From the NCBI GenBank assembly GCA_035582835.1, contig JAYKAV010000478.1, positions 789,311 to 853,310 of the forward strand: 64,000 nt of DNA, written 5' to 3'. This document shows positions 1 through 13,498 of this stretch, piece by piece. The notes beneath the pieces are model-generated. The model had not been told where the DNA came from. It ran no database searches and saw only the letters and a program-made list of their open reading frames with translations. Every line of letters begins with the position of its first letter. Within the stretch, counting starts at the first letter, position 1. Both the position numbers and the translations under genes were made by a program. The stretch is from Phoebastria nigripes (lineage: Eukaryota; Chordata; Aves; Procellariiformes; Diomedeidae).

Positions 1-48
<48 letters not shown>

Positions 49-58
49 TTTTTTTTTT
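1..58. repeat. Oligo-T tract at window edge
   Basis: The first 58 bases are T except for one A at position 47. It may be the reverse complement of a poly-A tail of a minus-strand retrocopy, or simple low-complexity DNA. The bases that follow resemble no element I know, so the origin is open. Confidence 0.9.
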
Positions 59-3000
59 ATTGTTAGCTTGGTTGTGCATAGTGGGAGAACATATATTTTC
101 TGATGATGGTTGAATGGAGAAGGGTTTCCCTTTTCATCATCTTTATTGACAAAAGCTAAAGCTTGGAGCCAGTCTACCTCCAAAGCTGGTGGAGGTTTCT
201 CTCCGCATGCCTGCACTGAAGGATTTTTTTGTTTGTTTTTTTTTTTTTTTAAGTAGGAGAAGATCTAGTTGAGCCAAAATCCCTGTGGGTTAACAGTGCC
301 TCTCATCCTTCTGTGGAGTACAGGTCATTATCTTAGAAAGTACATTTCAAAAGTTATTTACTGGCAGAAATTTTATGCAATTAAGCATAATTTTTGGCAT
401 GCCCAGAGATTTTGAGGGAGTAGTACTTACTAAGAACTTTTTGATCGTATGGTGGACTTAATTATATGACATTCCCAAACAGAATTTGGGATTTATTCGT
501 TGATTTACCTTCATTTTCTTATTTCTAAAAAAACAATTATGGAATTATCCAAAAGATAGTTTAGGGTTCCCCCTTTTTGAAGGATCTGCCTCTTTGCTGC
601 AAATAATTGGAAGTTAAAAGAATGGAGCGCCTGTTATTAAGTCTGGGGTGTTGCCAGTGGTTCAGCGAACAGGGTCCCTGTGCGGGGTGATGCTCTGGTT
701 GCTATGGTGATGGTGCTTTGTTTTGAACACTGTGATACAGCATCCTTGCGGGCTGGAAATGACCACCGCTCCTGCTGTAGGTACCCAGGAATTACTGTGC
801 CCTGCGTACTTTCCTCTTTGCAGAACAGTTAGTGTTTCTGTTTTCCACCCGTGGCTACGTCTAAATAATCGGTTGCAGTTTATTCTGTGCCAGCTGATGA
901 GGGAAATAATAGTTCAATTGATGGGGGAAGTTTTTCTGGTGTCTAAACTCTTGTTATGCAAGTGACAAATCGTGTTCTGCATTAAAGAAGTATAAATCTG
1001 GATAAAATCCACATAAATTATTACGGATTTAGGCTAGCGCCTTATCTTAGGGTGTGTTCGGGTTTCCTCTTGGAGAAAAAAAAAAGACAAAATCTATTAA
1101 GTCTGTTTCTGGCAGCTGGTGGACTGTCCCCTATGCAATCTGAAAAATATATATGCAGATTAAAAAAAAAATCTGCTTCTTTTCTGATTTGCATCTTCTG
1201 TCTAAGTGAAAAAAAGGATTAAGTTGGGAGTAAAGAGTTGTTTAAAACCAAAGATTCTCCATTTAGTTATATTTAGTATTTGGTAACAGCATGTTCTTGA
1301 CATCTGAAGATAAAACTGTAATGTACTTCTGATATCCAAATGTTTGTACTGATCCAGTGCTATATGCAAATTAAAATCTAAAATTATTTGATTAATACTG
1401 GGTTCATGTACAATAGCAGTTATGCTGCTTCCTGAAACAGTAAGTTACAGTGACATAAGCTTTGTATCTAGCTTCTATAGATTACACCAGCATATGGCTT
1501 AGACACTGTGTTACCATCCCTAACACAACAGGCTCTAATTTTAGAATGTCCTTTACTGGTTACAGCTAAATTGTTTTTGTCATACACTTCTCTTTTTTTT
1601 GAGAAAAGTAAAGGGTTTTTCTGTTTGCGGTGTTTTAATAATCATGCTCAAGTCCATTAAGCTTTGTGGAAACTAGAAAGAGATAGGAAAACAATGAGTC
1701 ATTAAAATACATGTTGTAGAGGATTAAATTCTCTATTCTGGTTGAATTACTTCCAGGCAATAAGGAACAGTCAGCCAAGTATCATATCATATTATAGAAG
1801 TCTCAGAATTTTGGCAAGGTTTTTCTGTTTTTTCTTGATAAATACTCCTAAAATTCGACTTTGGGAATACCAAAGTCATCTCGCTACGTGAGAGGTGCTT
1901 GTAAGGGATTGGGCAAGCAAGGCATGGTGGTACTGGGTGGCACTGGTGTAGTATGGAGTCATTTGACCGTCAGTGTACATAAGTGGTAAAATAAGGTACG
2001 TTTCTTAACTTGTATGTGAGTCCTTGTCACCCAAGATCAGCATTTTACTAAGTTGTTACAGTGTGCAGAGCTATTTAAAGAGGCGAAATGTTCAAGTCCA
2101 GAATTTGTTTCATGGGNTGTCAGGCTAGTACACAGATAGACTCATTAGAGATCATTATCAAATAAATAGCAGTCTATGACTTAACTTCCTTATACAGCTC
2201 TGTAGATGTAGAATTACAAGAAATGGGTTCTAGTCATGACACTTCACCTATATACTCTGACCATTTTTGTTTCATGACAGAGCCATTACGTTTATATTAA
2301 TCTCATAAAAGCTACAGGGTGTCCTTTTCAAATAGCTTTCGTATTTCTGTATTAAATAACATTTTATAGGTTGCTTACTTCTGATGTGGCAAGATGTGAA
2401 TTGTTTAAAACAATAAAATACAGATCAGTAGTTAAACTTTTATCATTAGCTAAAGAATATTTTCTGCAAAGCTGAACATCTTTTAATTGCATAAAACTGA
2501 ACACACAAAGTCAAGATTTACACGTGTATAAAATAAAGCCATTAGGGCCTACCTTTTTTTTTTTTTCCTGCAGACATGTAGAAAAATCAGTGCAATTAGC
2601 ACTGACCCAAAAGAAGCTTGAAATCAAAATCAAATCTCTATGTTTAGTGATACTCAATATTTTCTCTTTTAACACATACGGATTTGGGATAAGGTCAGTA
2701 TAGTTTATACGTGAAGAGAGATGCCAGTTCTGAAGTATTTGGCAAAATATTTGGGTGCATATTTCCTCTCCTTTTTCTAGATTGCTACTGCCTTCTATCT
2801 TGGATCAGCAATAGAAGCAATAGGAGATCTCAATTATTCAACCTAAACGAATAATCGGTTTAATTAAGGATCTTGAGTATGCATGTACAATGTGCTAGTG
2901 ACGTAAAATAACTTTGTAAAGGATTTTTTTAAATTTCATTTGATCTTAAATTTAGGGGTTATTTTTGGCAAAGAAATGCCTCCAAACAGTCTGTGGAAAA

Positions 3001-6000
3001 TTTAATATAGCTTTATAGTGAAAGCGTCGTGTTTGAAGTACCTAGGATCCTGAGAACTGGAGGTTAACGTTCTCTGAGGATGTGTTTGTGCTTGGTCTTC
3101 CTAGGGAAAAGCATAGACCTCTCTGTGGAAATCTTCAAGAAGGCACCATGAAAGTAGAGTTTTGGTCTGGATTATATGAACATTAAAAATGTCTTGGTAA
3201 TTTCCATAAAGTGAGAGCCTAACCCTATTCTCTCTGACTTGGGGTCCTGTTTCCCTTGACTAAGTGGTGTGTTCTCACTACACGATCACTACAATACAGT
3301 GTCGTTGTCACACTCCAGATGTTACTCCAGCAGATCTAAAAAGAGCAAATTTAACTGAAAATCCGTGAATGAGATGAGCGGCTAGTATAATGTTTTATGT
3401 CAGTAGTGTTTCCAACCATTTAAAAAGTGTGTGAATATCCTAAGATACTAGCCAAATTCTTACTGAAACAGTATTTCATCTTGAATTCTACATGGAGGTG
3501 GTGGTTGGTCTGATTTTCCTTTTTCGCCAACAGCACATTTTTCTCATTGCACCTGGAATATCTGACATTTAGGATTTTTTTTTTTTGTCTTAGGCGTTCT
3601 GACAGTCAAATATATATCTGAAAGGACTGCAAAAATATATGAACTTAATGGATTCTTTTTGCCGCCTAGAGTGAGGCATATGTGATTTTTTTATTCATTA
3701 TTTTACACTTTCTAATTTTATGGTTATGACAAGAATGTTTTCCATTGTAATTTGTCATTCTGTAATTTCATGAGATCAGGTCTAGGGTTGCCAACAGCAT
3801 TTCTGGGTTCAACCAATTGTTGAAATAAATAACTAGTTGATTAAATCTAGCTTTTTTTTTTTTCCCTTGAAAATGTCTTGTCTGAAAAATAAACATCAGT
3901 TTCCATTGAATTGAAAACTATTTTGCTGTGTACAATCTGTGGGGAAAAACTACGCTGCCTAAATACAAACAGTATAATGATTGTCCTTAAAACCAGAAGG
4001 CTTAAAGCTATTAAATTCTGATAATGAACATTAATGCATGGAGTTTACAACCGCCTGAGTAGGCATCGATGATAATAAATTCAGACACATGGAAATACTT
4101 CATAATATAAGGTTTATGTAGATTTCATGGAAAATTTGTCCGGGGTAATTTGTATAAACTTGCAAAAATTATGCATGCCTCTGCTGTTCACATTAGCTTG
4201 TAAGTAATGGTGTATAAATTCTTAATGGCTAACTTGGCTTTTAGTTTCTCACTGTGATTTAAAAATCAATTTATTGTTTCTGATCATCATGTTTACTGTT
4301 GTATACTCCTGAAGATAATAAAATAATTGTTATAAATCATGGTCTAAGGTAATTCCCATTGAATGTTGCTATTGAAAATGAAGCTGGTGACAGCAATGAC
4401 TTCTTCCCTCATTGGAAAAATTTTTTACATAACTTTTTAAATTTGTTTTTATGCTTGACTATTGTGTGTCTGAAGTTTCATAGTCAGATAAAGAATGAAT
4501 ATAATTGTAGTCAGTGCTACAGTAAACAGGCTTTTAATAATGAAAAAAAAAGTCAGACTTTCTCAGGTGTGTGCCAAAGAACCCACCTTTATTGACAGGG
4601 AGTGAGAATCTACTTGAATGCAAAAAAANCAAGTTCCTTTTCAAAGCATGGGCACAGGTTCGTGCTTTTGCCATCGCTACAGAAACAGGCCAATTTTCAG
4701 GCTAAGTTGCAGCAAACACTTGCAGCCGCCGGGGTTGGGGTTGTAATGATTTGTGCGGCTCCTGCAGGAGTCTCCAGGCTTGCGGTGTGGAGGGGTGTCA
4801 GGAGTTCAGAGCAGGTTGTGAATGATCCTCGTTCTTAACTGCTTTCCCTTGATTTGCATTTGATTCTGAGCTGCTTAACCACTGGTAGATTATTTCAATT
4901 TTCCTGGTGAATAATGCATGAGGGTATATAAGTGGATGTTCCTTGGCTGAGTGGGCTGCAGATGAAAAGTGTCAGCTCCTTTGCAGCATTAATGCGCATT
5001 TTTTTTCTCAGGTTAAAGCTGTAGAGAACCTAGATATGCTTTTTTTGGATAACTCCTACAAATGCCAAAATATTGGCAATGTTTGCTTTTTCTCTTCTTT
5101 TCCATTTAAATACCCGTTATTACAATAAAAAAGTCAGTTGCCAATTTTCCATTACGAGCTTATTTTCCTTGGGACTCCCCTTCAAGATTTCAATGTTACG
5201 TTGTTGTACCTGCTGCTTAAGCTTCCTGAAAACTATCGGGAACAGGGTTTTTTTGTTGTTGTTTTTCTGCCACTAAGGTTAATTTGTTTTACCGACTCAG
5301 AACACTGATTCCTTCTTGCACCTCCTTCTTACTCTTTAGTATGTGCCCAAGGGATAATTGGAGTATCCTTTCCTGCACAAGCAACCTTGAGGCACAGATA
5401 CATGCAATTCTTGTGTGTAACACGTGCAATGTTTCATATAGGTAGATCGAAACACATTGAATGCTGTAATAATTGAAGCAACACTTAAACCCACCCATGA
5501 TCCACTTAGTAGGGAAACCTCTTCAGATTTTTCCCTTATTAATTTACTAAGGGGCNTTTGAGTATCTTAATGTACACTTGTTTCAGTCCCTGGGGTAGGC
5601 AGATCTTTTCTCCTTTTTNGGCTTATTAGAAAACATCCTTTTGTGTTCCAGAATGCTAGAAAATTAAAGCACAACCGTTGTTCTTGTTTGCTTGTGGTTA
5701 GGCTTATAATTACGGGGCATCTATTCAAGGTCGTAATTTGATCCCTGAAATATCAAAACTCTGAAATTTATGTCATGGGCCATTCTAAACAAAATATTTA
5801 ATTNGAATGGTCAAATGTGAAATGTGAAAACTTCCAGGGTTGTATCTGACATATCAAATACTTTGGAAAATGGTGTTTGAGATAAGAGTCCTGTGGGAGT
5901 GAGGTTAGAAAGAACTTCCTAAAATATGGAATCATGCTACTGAACAAAGCAGTCTTATAAAATACAACTCTTCCAAACTCCCCAAGTGTAACAATATCCC

Positions 6001-6961
6001 TTGAATTTACAGACATCCAGACATGAACTGTAGAGACGTCTATTGTAAAAGAATGCTTTTAAAGTAAACTTAATCTGACATTTCATAAGATAGAAGATTG
6101 AAAGCATGTGAAATTGTAGAGGTATAGTAAACAAGGCAGAGTTGTGCAAACGTTTAAAAAGCAGATATAGATTAATAGCTATGATAACAGAATGCCATAA
6201 ATATTCAAAAACAGTCCTATGAGTATTTTGTGGACTTTTTATAGTATTTGATGTAGAGACGCTGAAAATTGCAGAGAAAATATTTGGCAGAAATGCACAT
6301 TCTGAGAATTTTTTTACTAGTATCAGGTTGTACAACATGAATTCTCAAAATATAACCAAAGACTAATAGAGAGGAAAAAGAGAAAAAATATTTTGAGAAG
6401 ATGTGATTTAAGTTTGAAATAATTACAAAACATGCTGTGGAAGCTATTTTCCAGAAAGATAAGTGATCTTTTTGTGATGGTCATTCTGCAATTCCAATGC
6501 TACTGGGGCAGGGAGGGGGGTGTTGTTGGTGTCTTGTCCACCACTACAGAAAGCGGTCCCTGACTTTCACATGTGTAATTCCAAACACTGCAGTTAAAGC
6601 AGTCTTTCTCATTGTTCCAGGTGTATTGCTAAGATATTCCAGTCTTCCAAACCCTGTGTCACCTTCCTCTGCCATCTTTAATCACGTTTAACATTCTTCA
6701 TTACCTTCCATTACTTCATTTTCATTTCCTCACTTCACGTGCAAAGTGGCAGGGAGAGCAGAGGAGGAGAAACTAAGAGAAACTAGAGTTTGCTTCCTCA
6801 CCTCCTCTAAATGTTTATTTTGCTCACTTTTCCATTTTCAAATCATGCCATCAGATGAGCTTTGCTTACATAAACTTCTGCTTTCAAATTTTCCCCTTAA
6901 AATCAAATTCTGACACCTAACTTCTTTTTGATGTTGCCTTCGTTCCTTGCCCTTCTTAAAG

Positions 6962-7012
6962 GATCCTGCTTCCCATACCCAAGTAGAAGTCCCTGGAATC
7001 TGTTGCTGGCAG
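6962..7012 (+). other. Exon-like segment, 51 bp, unconfirmed
   Basis: A pyrimidine-rich tract ending in TTAAAG precedes this segment, and a strong donor (GGCAG|GTAAGG) follows it. The 51 bases form 17 codons open in phase 0 (DPASHTQVEVPGICCWQ); one other frame is also open. Size and phase suit a small cassette exon, but phase 0 does not match the phase-1 entry of the SHANK2 exon at 30,273. I do not recognise the peptide. It could be a decoy exon, which is common in long introns. Confidence 0.25.
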
Positions 7013-9806
7013 GTAAGGGTTAAACCATGGTAATTTTTCTGTTTGGGGGCAATAGTAGAAAGGTTTGATTTTGGTGCTCTTATTCCTGGTGAAGGAAAAT
7101 CAACGAAACACAGAGGTATTTTAGGAGCACAGCTTTCCCATAAGGAAAGGCTTCACAGACCCATATTCTGAGCTTGTTCAAGTTGGCAGCAGATAAAGAG
7201 GGTCTCTATGAAATATTTTGGGCTCCAAATGACTCTGAACTCCACATGTGGGCCTCAGAACATTGAAAAGATGAATGGAATAGAGAAAGTGTTTTTAGTG
7301 TGAGATACTATTCATTGTGACTAATAGAATAATCTCTTCTGAATACGTTTTATACTCTGTCTATATATATGAAATCATACATCTCAAGTAGCGATTAAAC
7401 GCTGTATTATCCCAGNCAGTATGTCAAACAGAATGCTAGGGGGCTGTATTTTCTTGAGGTGTTTGAGAGTAACACTCTCTTATTTTAAGAGTGGTGTAAT
7501 AAATAGCATACTAATTATGTATAAATATTTCTATGACTATAGATAGGGGCTTTTTTACAGGTTCTTTTAAGAGAATGGTTATTTCTTAATGTATACTGAT
7601 ATGTTACTTTGTGTTAGTATATTGGTATTTTAATGTGGTTTACAATTCAGTTGTTAATAGGAAGACTCCAAATTTCATCAAACAATGTAGGCTGGAATTT
7701 TTTCAGCTACAAATATATTCAAAAAATAGCTGCTTAATTTTTATTCAAAGCCAACAGAATTTGGGCATAGAGGTCCTTTTGAACATCCTAACTTTGGGAT
7801 TTAATTGAGACAATGGCCTCGATGCTGCCCTGAGATTTGCAAGNTGTCTGCACGAGCCATGCAGAATTCTAGGGACTCTGCAAAGTAGGAGAATGGTGTA
7901 GAATATATGAGCTCAAATTTACCATATTTATTCATGTAAAATGTTTATCAAGAACAGTTTAGACAAGGAAAGCTTACATAAAGAGTTCTTGTAGTATGCC
8001 TACAGCAAGCCCACTTGTCTGTGGGCATGCGTACATACATCTGGGTATATGCATATCCATTTCTTATGGTGCAGTGAGCGACAGAAACCATTTTAGAGTA
8101 ATTAAGTTCTCAAAACTTGAAATAAAATGCTTCAAGTACTTTAACAAAAGAACAACAAATCTTAGATTTTTCAGTGTCCTTAGTACTATCAGAAGTATAA
8201 AGGAAATGTTAAATGTACTTTATTGTTATTTTAGGTGTATTTGCTTGTACTCTTCTGTCATCTTAACTGTACTTTATCTCTTTGTGGATCTGAGTTTCAG
8301 AAACGAGTGTGACTAATAGTTTGATGCTGGATCAAAGGAAGTATTTTCAGAACTTAAATACATGTTGGAGCAACAAAAGCCACGTTCACAGTTTGCTAAA
8401 AACCAAATAAACTTCTTTTAAAATCAGTAGGGATGAATTAACCAATACTTTTTCCATCATGAGTGTAAGACATAATTCAGATCGCTTGTTTTCTTAAATG
8501 CGTGCACAGTACGTTTTGGAGGAATAAATCATATGGGATAGCCTTTGTATTATGGTAGAATTTGCTTCTCTATTGCGGAGAAAGTTTGAAGATAAGTCAG
8601 TTAAACTGCTGGTGAGAGCCATTCAGTTAGAATAAATTTCATTACTATCAGTTGTCACTGTTATGTCTCAAAGGAAGAAAAAATTACTCAGTGTGTAGTT
8701 ACACATTACTGTAAGAAATTGTCGGGATGTAGATTCTGTTAGACTGGCATTTACGAAGACCGACAGTGCCTGGTAACTGCAATATTGATAGGGTTGACAG
8801 CTTTTAAGTTTGCCTACGCAGCATTGACCCACTTGGAGCTGTTTAGAAATTTCCAATAACCCTTTTTTGGTTTCGGAGGAGAGTTCAATATCAGTGAAGT
8901 CAAAATTTTTATGAAAATGTTTCAGTTTGGTGAAACTCTGAAATATTGTGCAGTGGCTACTCTACTCTTGTCCAATGTAGGAAGTTGTTATCTGTGCCTG
9001 GAGACTTGACAGTGAATCTCCAATCTCCTACCATCATTTGCTCATAGTTCCCCTTAGTACTCTCTTCTCCAGTCAGGTATCTTTTCAAGTGCATTTCTTG
9101 TTGGTTCAGCCAAAGTGGTGGTGTGCTGTGCTGTAATATGAATGTTTTAAGCCTTTCCCCTGAGCCCTAGCTAAAATATAGGAAGTTTTCAATGCAGTTT
9201 CATTAGGTTTTGTTTTTCTTGGTTTAAAGTTATGATGTAGTGGCTTTGGAGATTTTTAAAAATTTTTATTCAAGCTGTGGTATAACTAGGATTACAGGTT
9301 GTCAGAATCAAATCGTGCTGCGTTTTCTACCATGGTTACAGCCTTTGTAATGAAGTGTGTAGACGTAGTCTGTTCTGTTTTTATTAGAAGTTGGAAATTA
9401 TCTTGAGGACTGCTTAGTTCTGCTTAGTTTTATGACATTTTCTGTTCTTGTCAGAATCTGCCATGACAATTGCTTAACAAGGAATTAAAATCTCGTGGGT
9501 TCCTAATTCTGCTCCATCTTTACCATAAACACACAGTATGGGACATCATCTTATAACTATAAAAAGGACACTGAGAGCTGATCTAATTCTTAAAACTTTC
9601 AATGTGCAACTGAAAAGGAATTTATTCAAAGTATTGAAAACCAAAATGCCCAAATGGGTTACAAAACCAATAAGCGAAACTACTAGTCCTGCTTCCACTA
9701 ATTTATATCTCTTTAGCAGCTTTGAGCTGATCCAGACTCGACTTAACTGATGGTTTAGCAGTTCCGTAAGCCCAGCAAGCTCTTACATCAGTCCTCCCTG
9801 TTTCAG

Positions 9807-9854
9807 GAGGCACAGCGAGAGCGAAAGCGTGACTGAACTGTCCCCATCATCCAG
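9807..9854 (+). other. Exon-like segment, 48 bp, unconfirmed
   Basis: A CCTCCCTGTTTCAG acceptor and a CCAG|GTGTCC donor enclose 48 bases. They are open in one frame only (phase 2 to phase 2), reading approximately RHSESESVTELSPSS. The same frame is open upstream to a stop at 9748-9750 and downstream to a stop at 9861-9863, and it is serine-rich throughout. The composition resembles a phosphorylated linker, but the phase does not fit the adjacent SHANK2 exon. I do not recognise it. Confidence 0.25.
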
Positions 9855-10764
9855 GTGTCCCTGACTGATGGAATGAGAAGCCCCGTTGGGGAGCTCTGGT
9901 TTAATTAGTGAAGCTTTGAGTCAGCCCCAAAACGAAGGAGCGCAAAACTTGCCTTCAGTTGATTTTGTACAGTTCTTTTCAGTGCTCATATGACAAAAAT
10001 CTTAATAAATTAAGGAAGAAAGATGAGCCTTTCAGAAGCTAATGAAGGCATAGTTTCATAACTAAGCATTTGAGCAACTTGCACCACTAAGGCTAGATAG
10101 TCACAAATCCTATTCAGTTACTGAAAGCAAGTGACAACTTTCCAGTAACGGCTTCAAAGCTGTTAGCTGCCTTCTGTATTTTCAGAGGCTTCTCCCTATG
10201 TGTAAGGAAGGTTACACCAGGACACATCTTTTGATATCATATGACATTATGCAGTGCAGCCATCACATTGCATCATCATTGAAATAAACGCTGTTCAGAT
10301 CATGTCTTTTCCTTACATTAAAGCTTAATGACAAAACGTTGAACACAATGAGAACAAATGGATTCCTACTAGTCTTCTTTCTGTATTTGGTTTCAAAAGC
10401 TAGGGTAAATAGAGATGGAAACACTTCAGCTTTGCTGAAATCAGCAATCCTAATGAACAGTTATGAAAATTCAAAGCTTCACCCTTTGTAACCTCCTTGA
10501 TGTTTTATTTTTCAAGATTTAGCTGGAGAAATGGGATGTGCTGAAGATCTGGTGTAGCACAACAGCTAGTTGAATCTTATTTTTCCAGCTTACTATCTTC
10601 CTGCAGCATTTTGTGTGGGTGTTTGCATCCTGTTTAGCCTTCCATATCTCAAGCATTTCCAGTTTCCCCTGGGAGAATTTTTCACATTCCAGTGCACCTC
10701 ATTGTCAAAATTGAAATCAGTAACATTTTGATGTCATGAAAAGACATAATAGGATTGCCACATT

Positions 10765-10784
10765 AAAAAAAAAAAAAAAAAAAA
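10765..10784. repeat. Poly-A run, 20 bases
   Basis: Twenty uninterrupted A bases. No retroelement body can be seen to its left and no target-site duplication was found. Confidence 0.9.
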
Positions 10785-13458
10785 TTGGAATTCTTCTTTC
10801 ATGATAGTCCTTTCATGCTTGAGTGGAGACAACATTCAGGTCAGCACCCAAGCTCTCACATGATTTTACAGTAAGTCATAGTGTAGTACAAAGTCTGCTT
10901 CTATGGCTTTTTTTTTTGCCATTATTTTGGTGGCATACTACTACACTGTGTACTTCTCTCTTCACATTTGCTTCTGTGTAATGCCTGTAGGGAACTTCAG
11001 CAGTGACTTGCACAGTAAAATAGCATCAGTAAATTATTTAAAATAGGTATAGTCACTTCAGTGTGATTTAATAATTAAAAAACCCTTTTAAGAAAAAGCG
11101 AGCTCCACAGAGACCTTTGGTAAAGTACTGAGAACCCTCGTTTGAGAACTGGTGGCTCTGGCCAGCAGCCCTGAAGTTTTTGGATTACCATGAAATTGTC
11201 AGCTGTGACAGTTACAGGAAGATCCTCTCAAGCTGCGTATAGTCCCTGGCGTCTTATTTACTTTCTTACCACTTAGCAAAGTCAGACCTAAGTTATCATT
11301 GCACATTCAGATCGGTAAAACATTACCTCTCTCTTCTTTCCATTGCTCTCTTTTAGATAATTGTTTAGTAATGTAAATGCATCTAATAGCTTGAATCTGT
11401 TACTTTAGATAAGCAATATTTTATTAACAAATCCAGGCTTTTTATACAAAATGTGAAACGCTCTCTCTCTTTCTGTGTACATGCACATGCACAGGTATAT
11501 ATAGCTGGAAAAGCCTATGGTTAGCATTTAATTTTCCACATAAATAGCTATAAATCTCTGTGAAGCCCAGTGTAAATTGTGATGTTAGCATTAGATTGCA
11601 AACAGCTTCGTTTAGGAAACACGCAGAGAAAGGTATTGCCTAAGGTTGTAAAAATATTTTATTTCCCTGAGAAAACAAAGTGGTTGCTATGGGACAGAAA
11701 ATGATCTAATGATGGCTTTTCATAGATACANGCTACTGGACAGAATTAGAATATTCAAACCACAGTGGGCGAAAATATTGATTTTTCTAGGATATATTTT
11801 TGAAAGATTTTTTCTTAGTGTAGATCTAGATACTTTCAAGAAAAAATAAAGAAGCAGGTATTTTTCCGTAGGGTACAATTTAATTGTTTTTTCTTTCCAG
11901 TCCTCCTAGAATACTGTGCAAATGAAACATATTTGTTTAGTCAAGCTAGCTTTTAAATACCTAGGAAGAAAAGTGCAGTCCTTTTGAATGTTGAATGATG
12001 ATTTCTTAAGGTATCGCCTAGTACAAATAATGATTTTTTGTGTAGCAATATAATTAAAAATCTAAGCAATAAGTGAAAGTTATTCTGTAAATTTAATAAT
12101 AACCCTCTGAAATGGTATTTTTAAATGAGGGAAACATTTAAATACGGATGTTTGCAATGCTACCGCACCAGTTCTAAAACCACCNTCAGCATCATCCTTT
12201 AACTAACCAAACCGAATTATTGACTCAAATGCAGTTGGGCTGTCTGGGGGTTGTATGGCTGCGTGAAACGCATTACGATCCATCGCAAACCTTCTAATTA
12301 ACTATCTTACCCCATCCTGCATGTGTAAAAGCTATGGTTCTGTCTCTTCTCTTTCTCTTTTCCCGTGAGATTTCCTGAGACAGCAGATTTCAACAGCCCC
12401 TGATCTTCCCCATATGGAGGGGCTACAGTGCCACTCCAAGTGCACTTCCATGGAGACTGGTAAAACTAATTACTTTAACTACAATTAAACACCATGTGAC
12501 TAGGGGCATAAAAACNCTAGATCTTTACAGGTAGTTGATGCCTAATGGTGTAGAAAGGTACATTTTAGGATGCTTTTTTGAACTGATTGTATGCTTGTGC
12601 CATTGAAGTATATCTTTCAGAATTCAATTAAATGGACCTAGAAAAGATGCTTAGTGGTAAATCCACCATCCCTGAGCAGCATATGTGGTACTATCCAGAG
12701 CAATGACAACCTGGCATACCCAGAAATTGTGTAGAGACTTCTCAGGTGGATCTGCATGGAGTACTTTGAGTAAAGGATGGCTTGTTAGCTCTAGCATAAC
12801 GGTCACCTTGCCAGACCCTCCTGACTCTTCAAAAATCATGCGTGAACCATGTTCCCTTTTGCTCTTTGGTCTGGGAATATGCTGCAGAAATGCCCAAGTC
12901 CAACAGTGCCTGCTGGATTTTGCTCTGTGCTTGCTGCGCTCAAGTGCTTATGTTACTTACATGAATTACGTAGCACTTGTACTCTTTTTAAAAAATGATT
13001 TTAATGTCCTTCCTAGCTTATTATGAACACTAATTTTTAATGCCCGTAGATTAGTAATGAGTAAGTTCCTTCCTAACGCCTGAGAAAAATTTGTCTGTTC
13101 TTGAATGAAACAAAAATTAAAGTTCTTTTGTAATATTTGTTTTCATTCCTTTCATAACTTTATTCCCCTAACAAGCTTGAGGACCTTAGAGGTCTTGGTT
13201 CTCCAAAGAAACTTCTGCAGTCATCATGCTTGAAATTCCCACTAGCTGCGTGTGGCTTGCATGAATGCGTGCAAAAATTGCTGCTTTAGATCATCCTGCT
13301 TTTGGCATGAATAGCTGAGAAGATGATCTTGCAATACGGTTAGCATTCTTGTATCCTCCCAAAGTCCCTGCATGTAGTATCAAGCTAGGGAAGTCTTGTG
13401 CTATTGAAAAACTTTTTCTGAATATGCTGTATTTCGAGAAGTTAATAAAATCAACAGA

Positions 13459-13498
13459 CCATTGAGAGAGATCATTTGCCATTGAGAGAGGTCATGAT
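13459..13498. repeat. Tandem duplication, 20-bp unit, two copies
   Basis: The unit CCATTGAGAGAGATCATTTG is followed directly by a second copy with a few substitutions near its 3' half. This looks like a recent local slippage or duplication. Confidence 0.85.

Noticed and set aside
1..58. Poly-T at the left edge as the tail of a minus-strand processed pseudogene
   Set aside because: The sequence after it shows no recognisable gene or LINE/SINE body, so it is listed only as low-complexity sequence.
12651..13026. Overlapping ORFs on both strands
   Set aside because: No domain, no splice context and no codon bias; open frames of this size on both strands are expected by chance.
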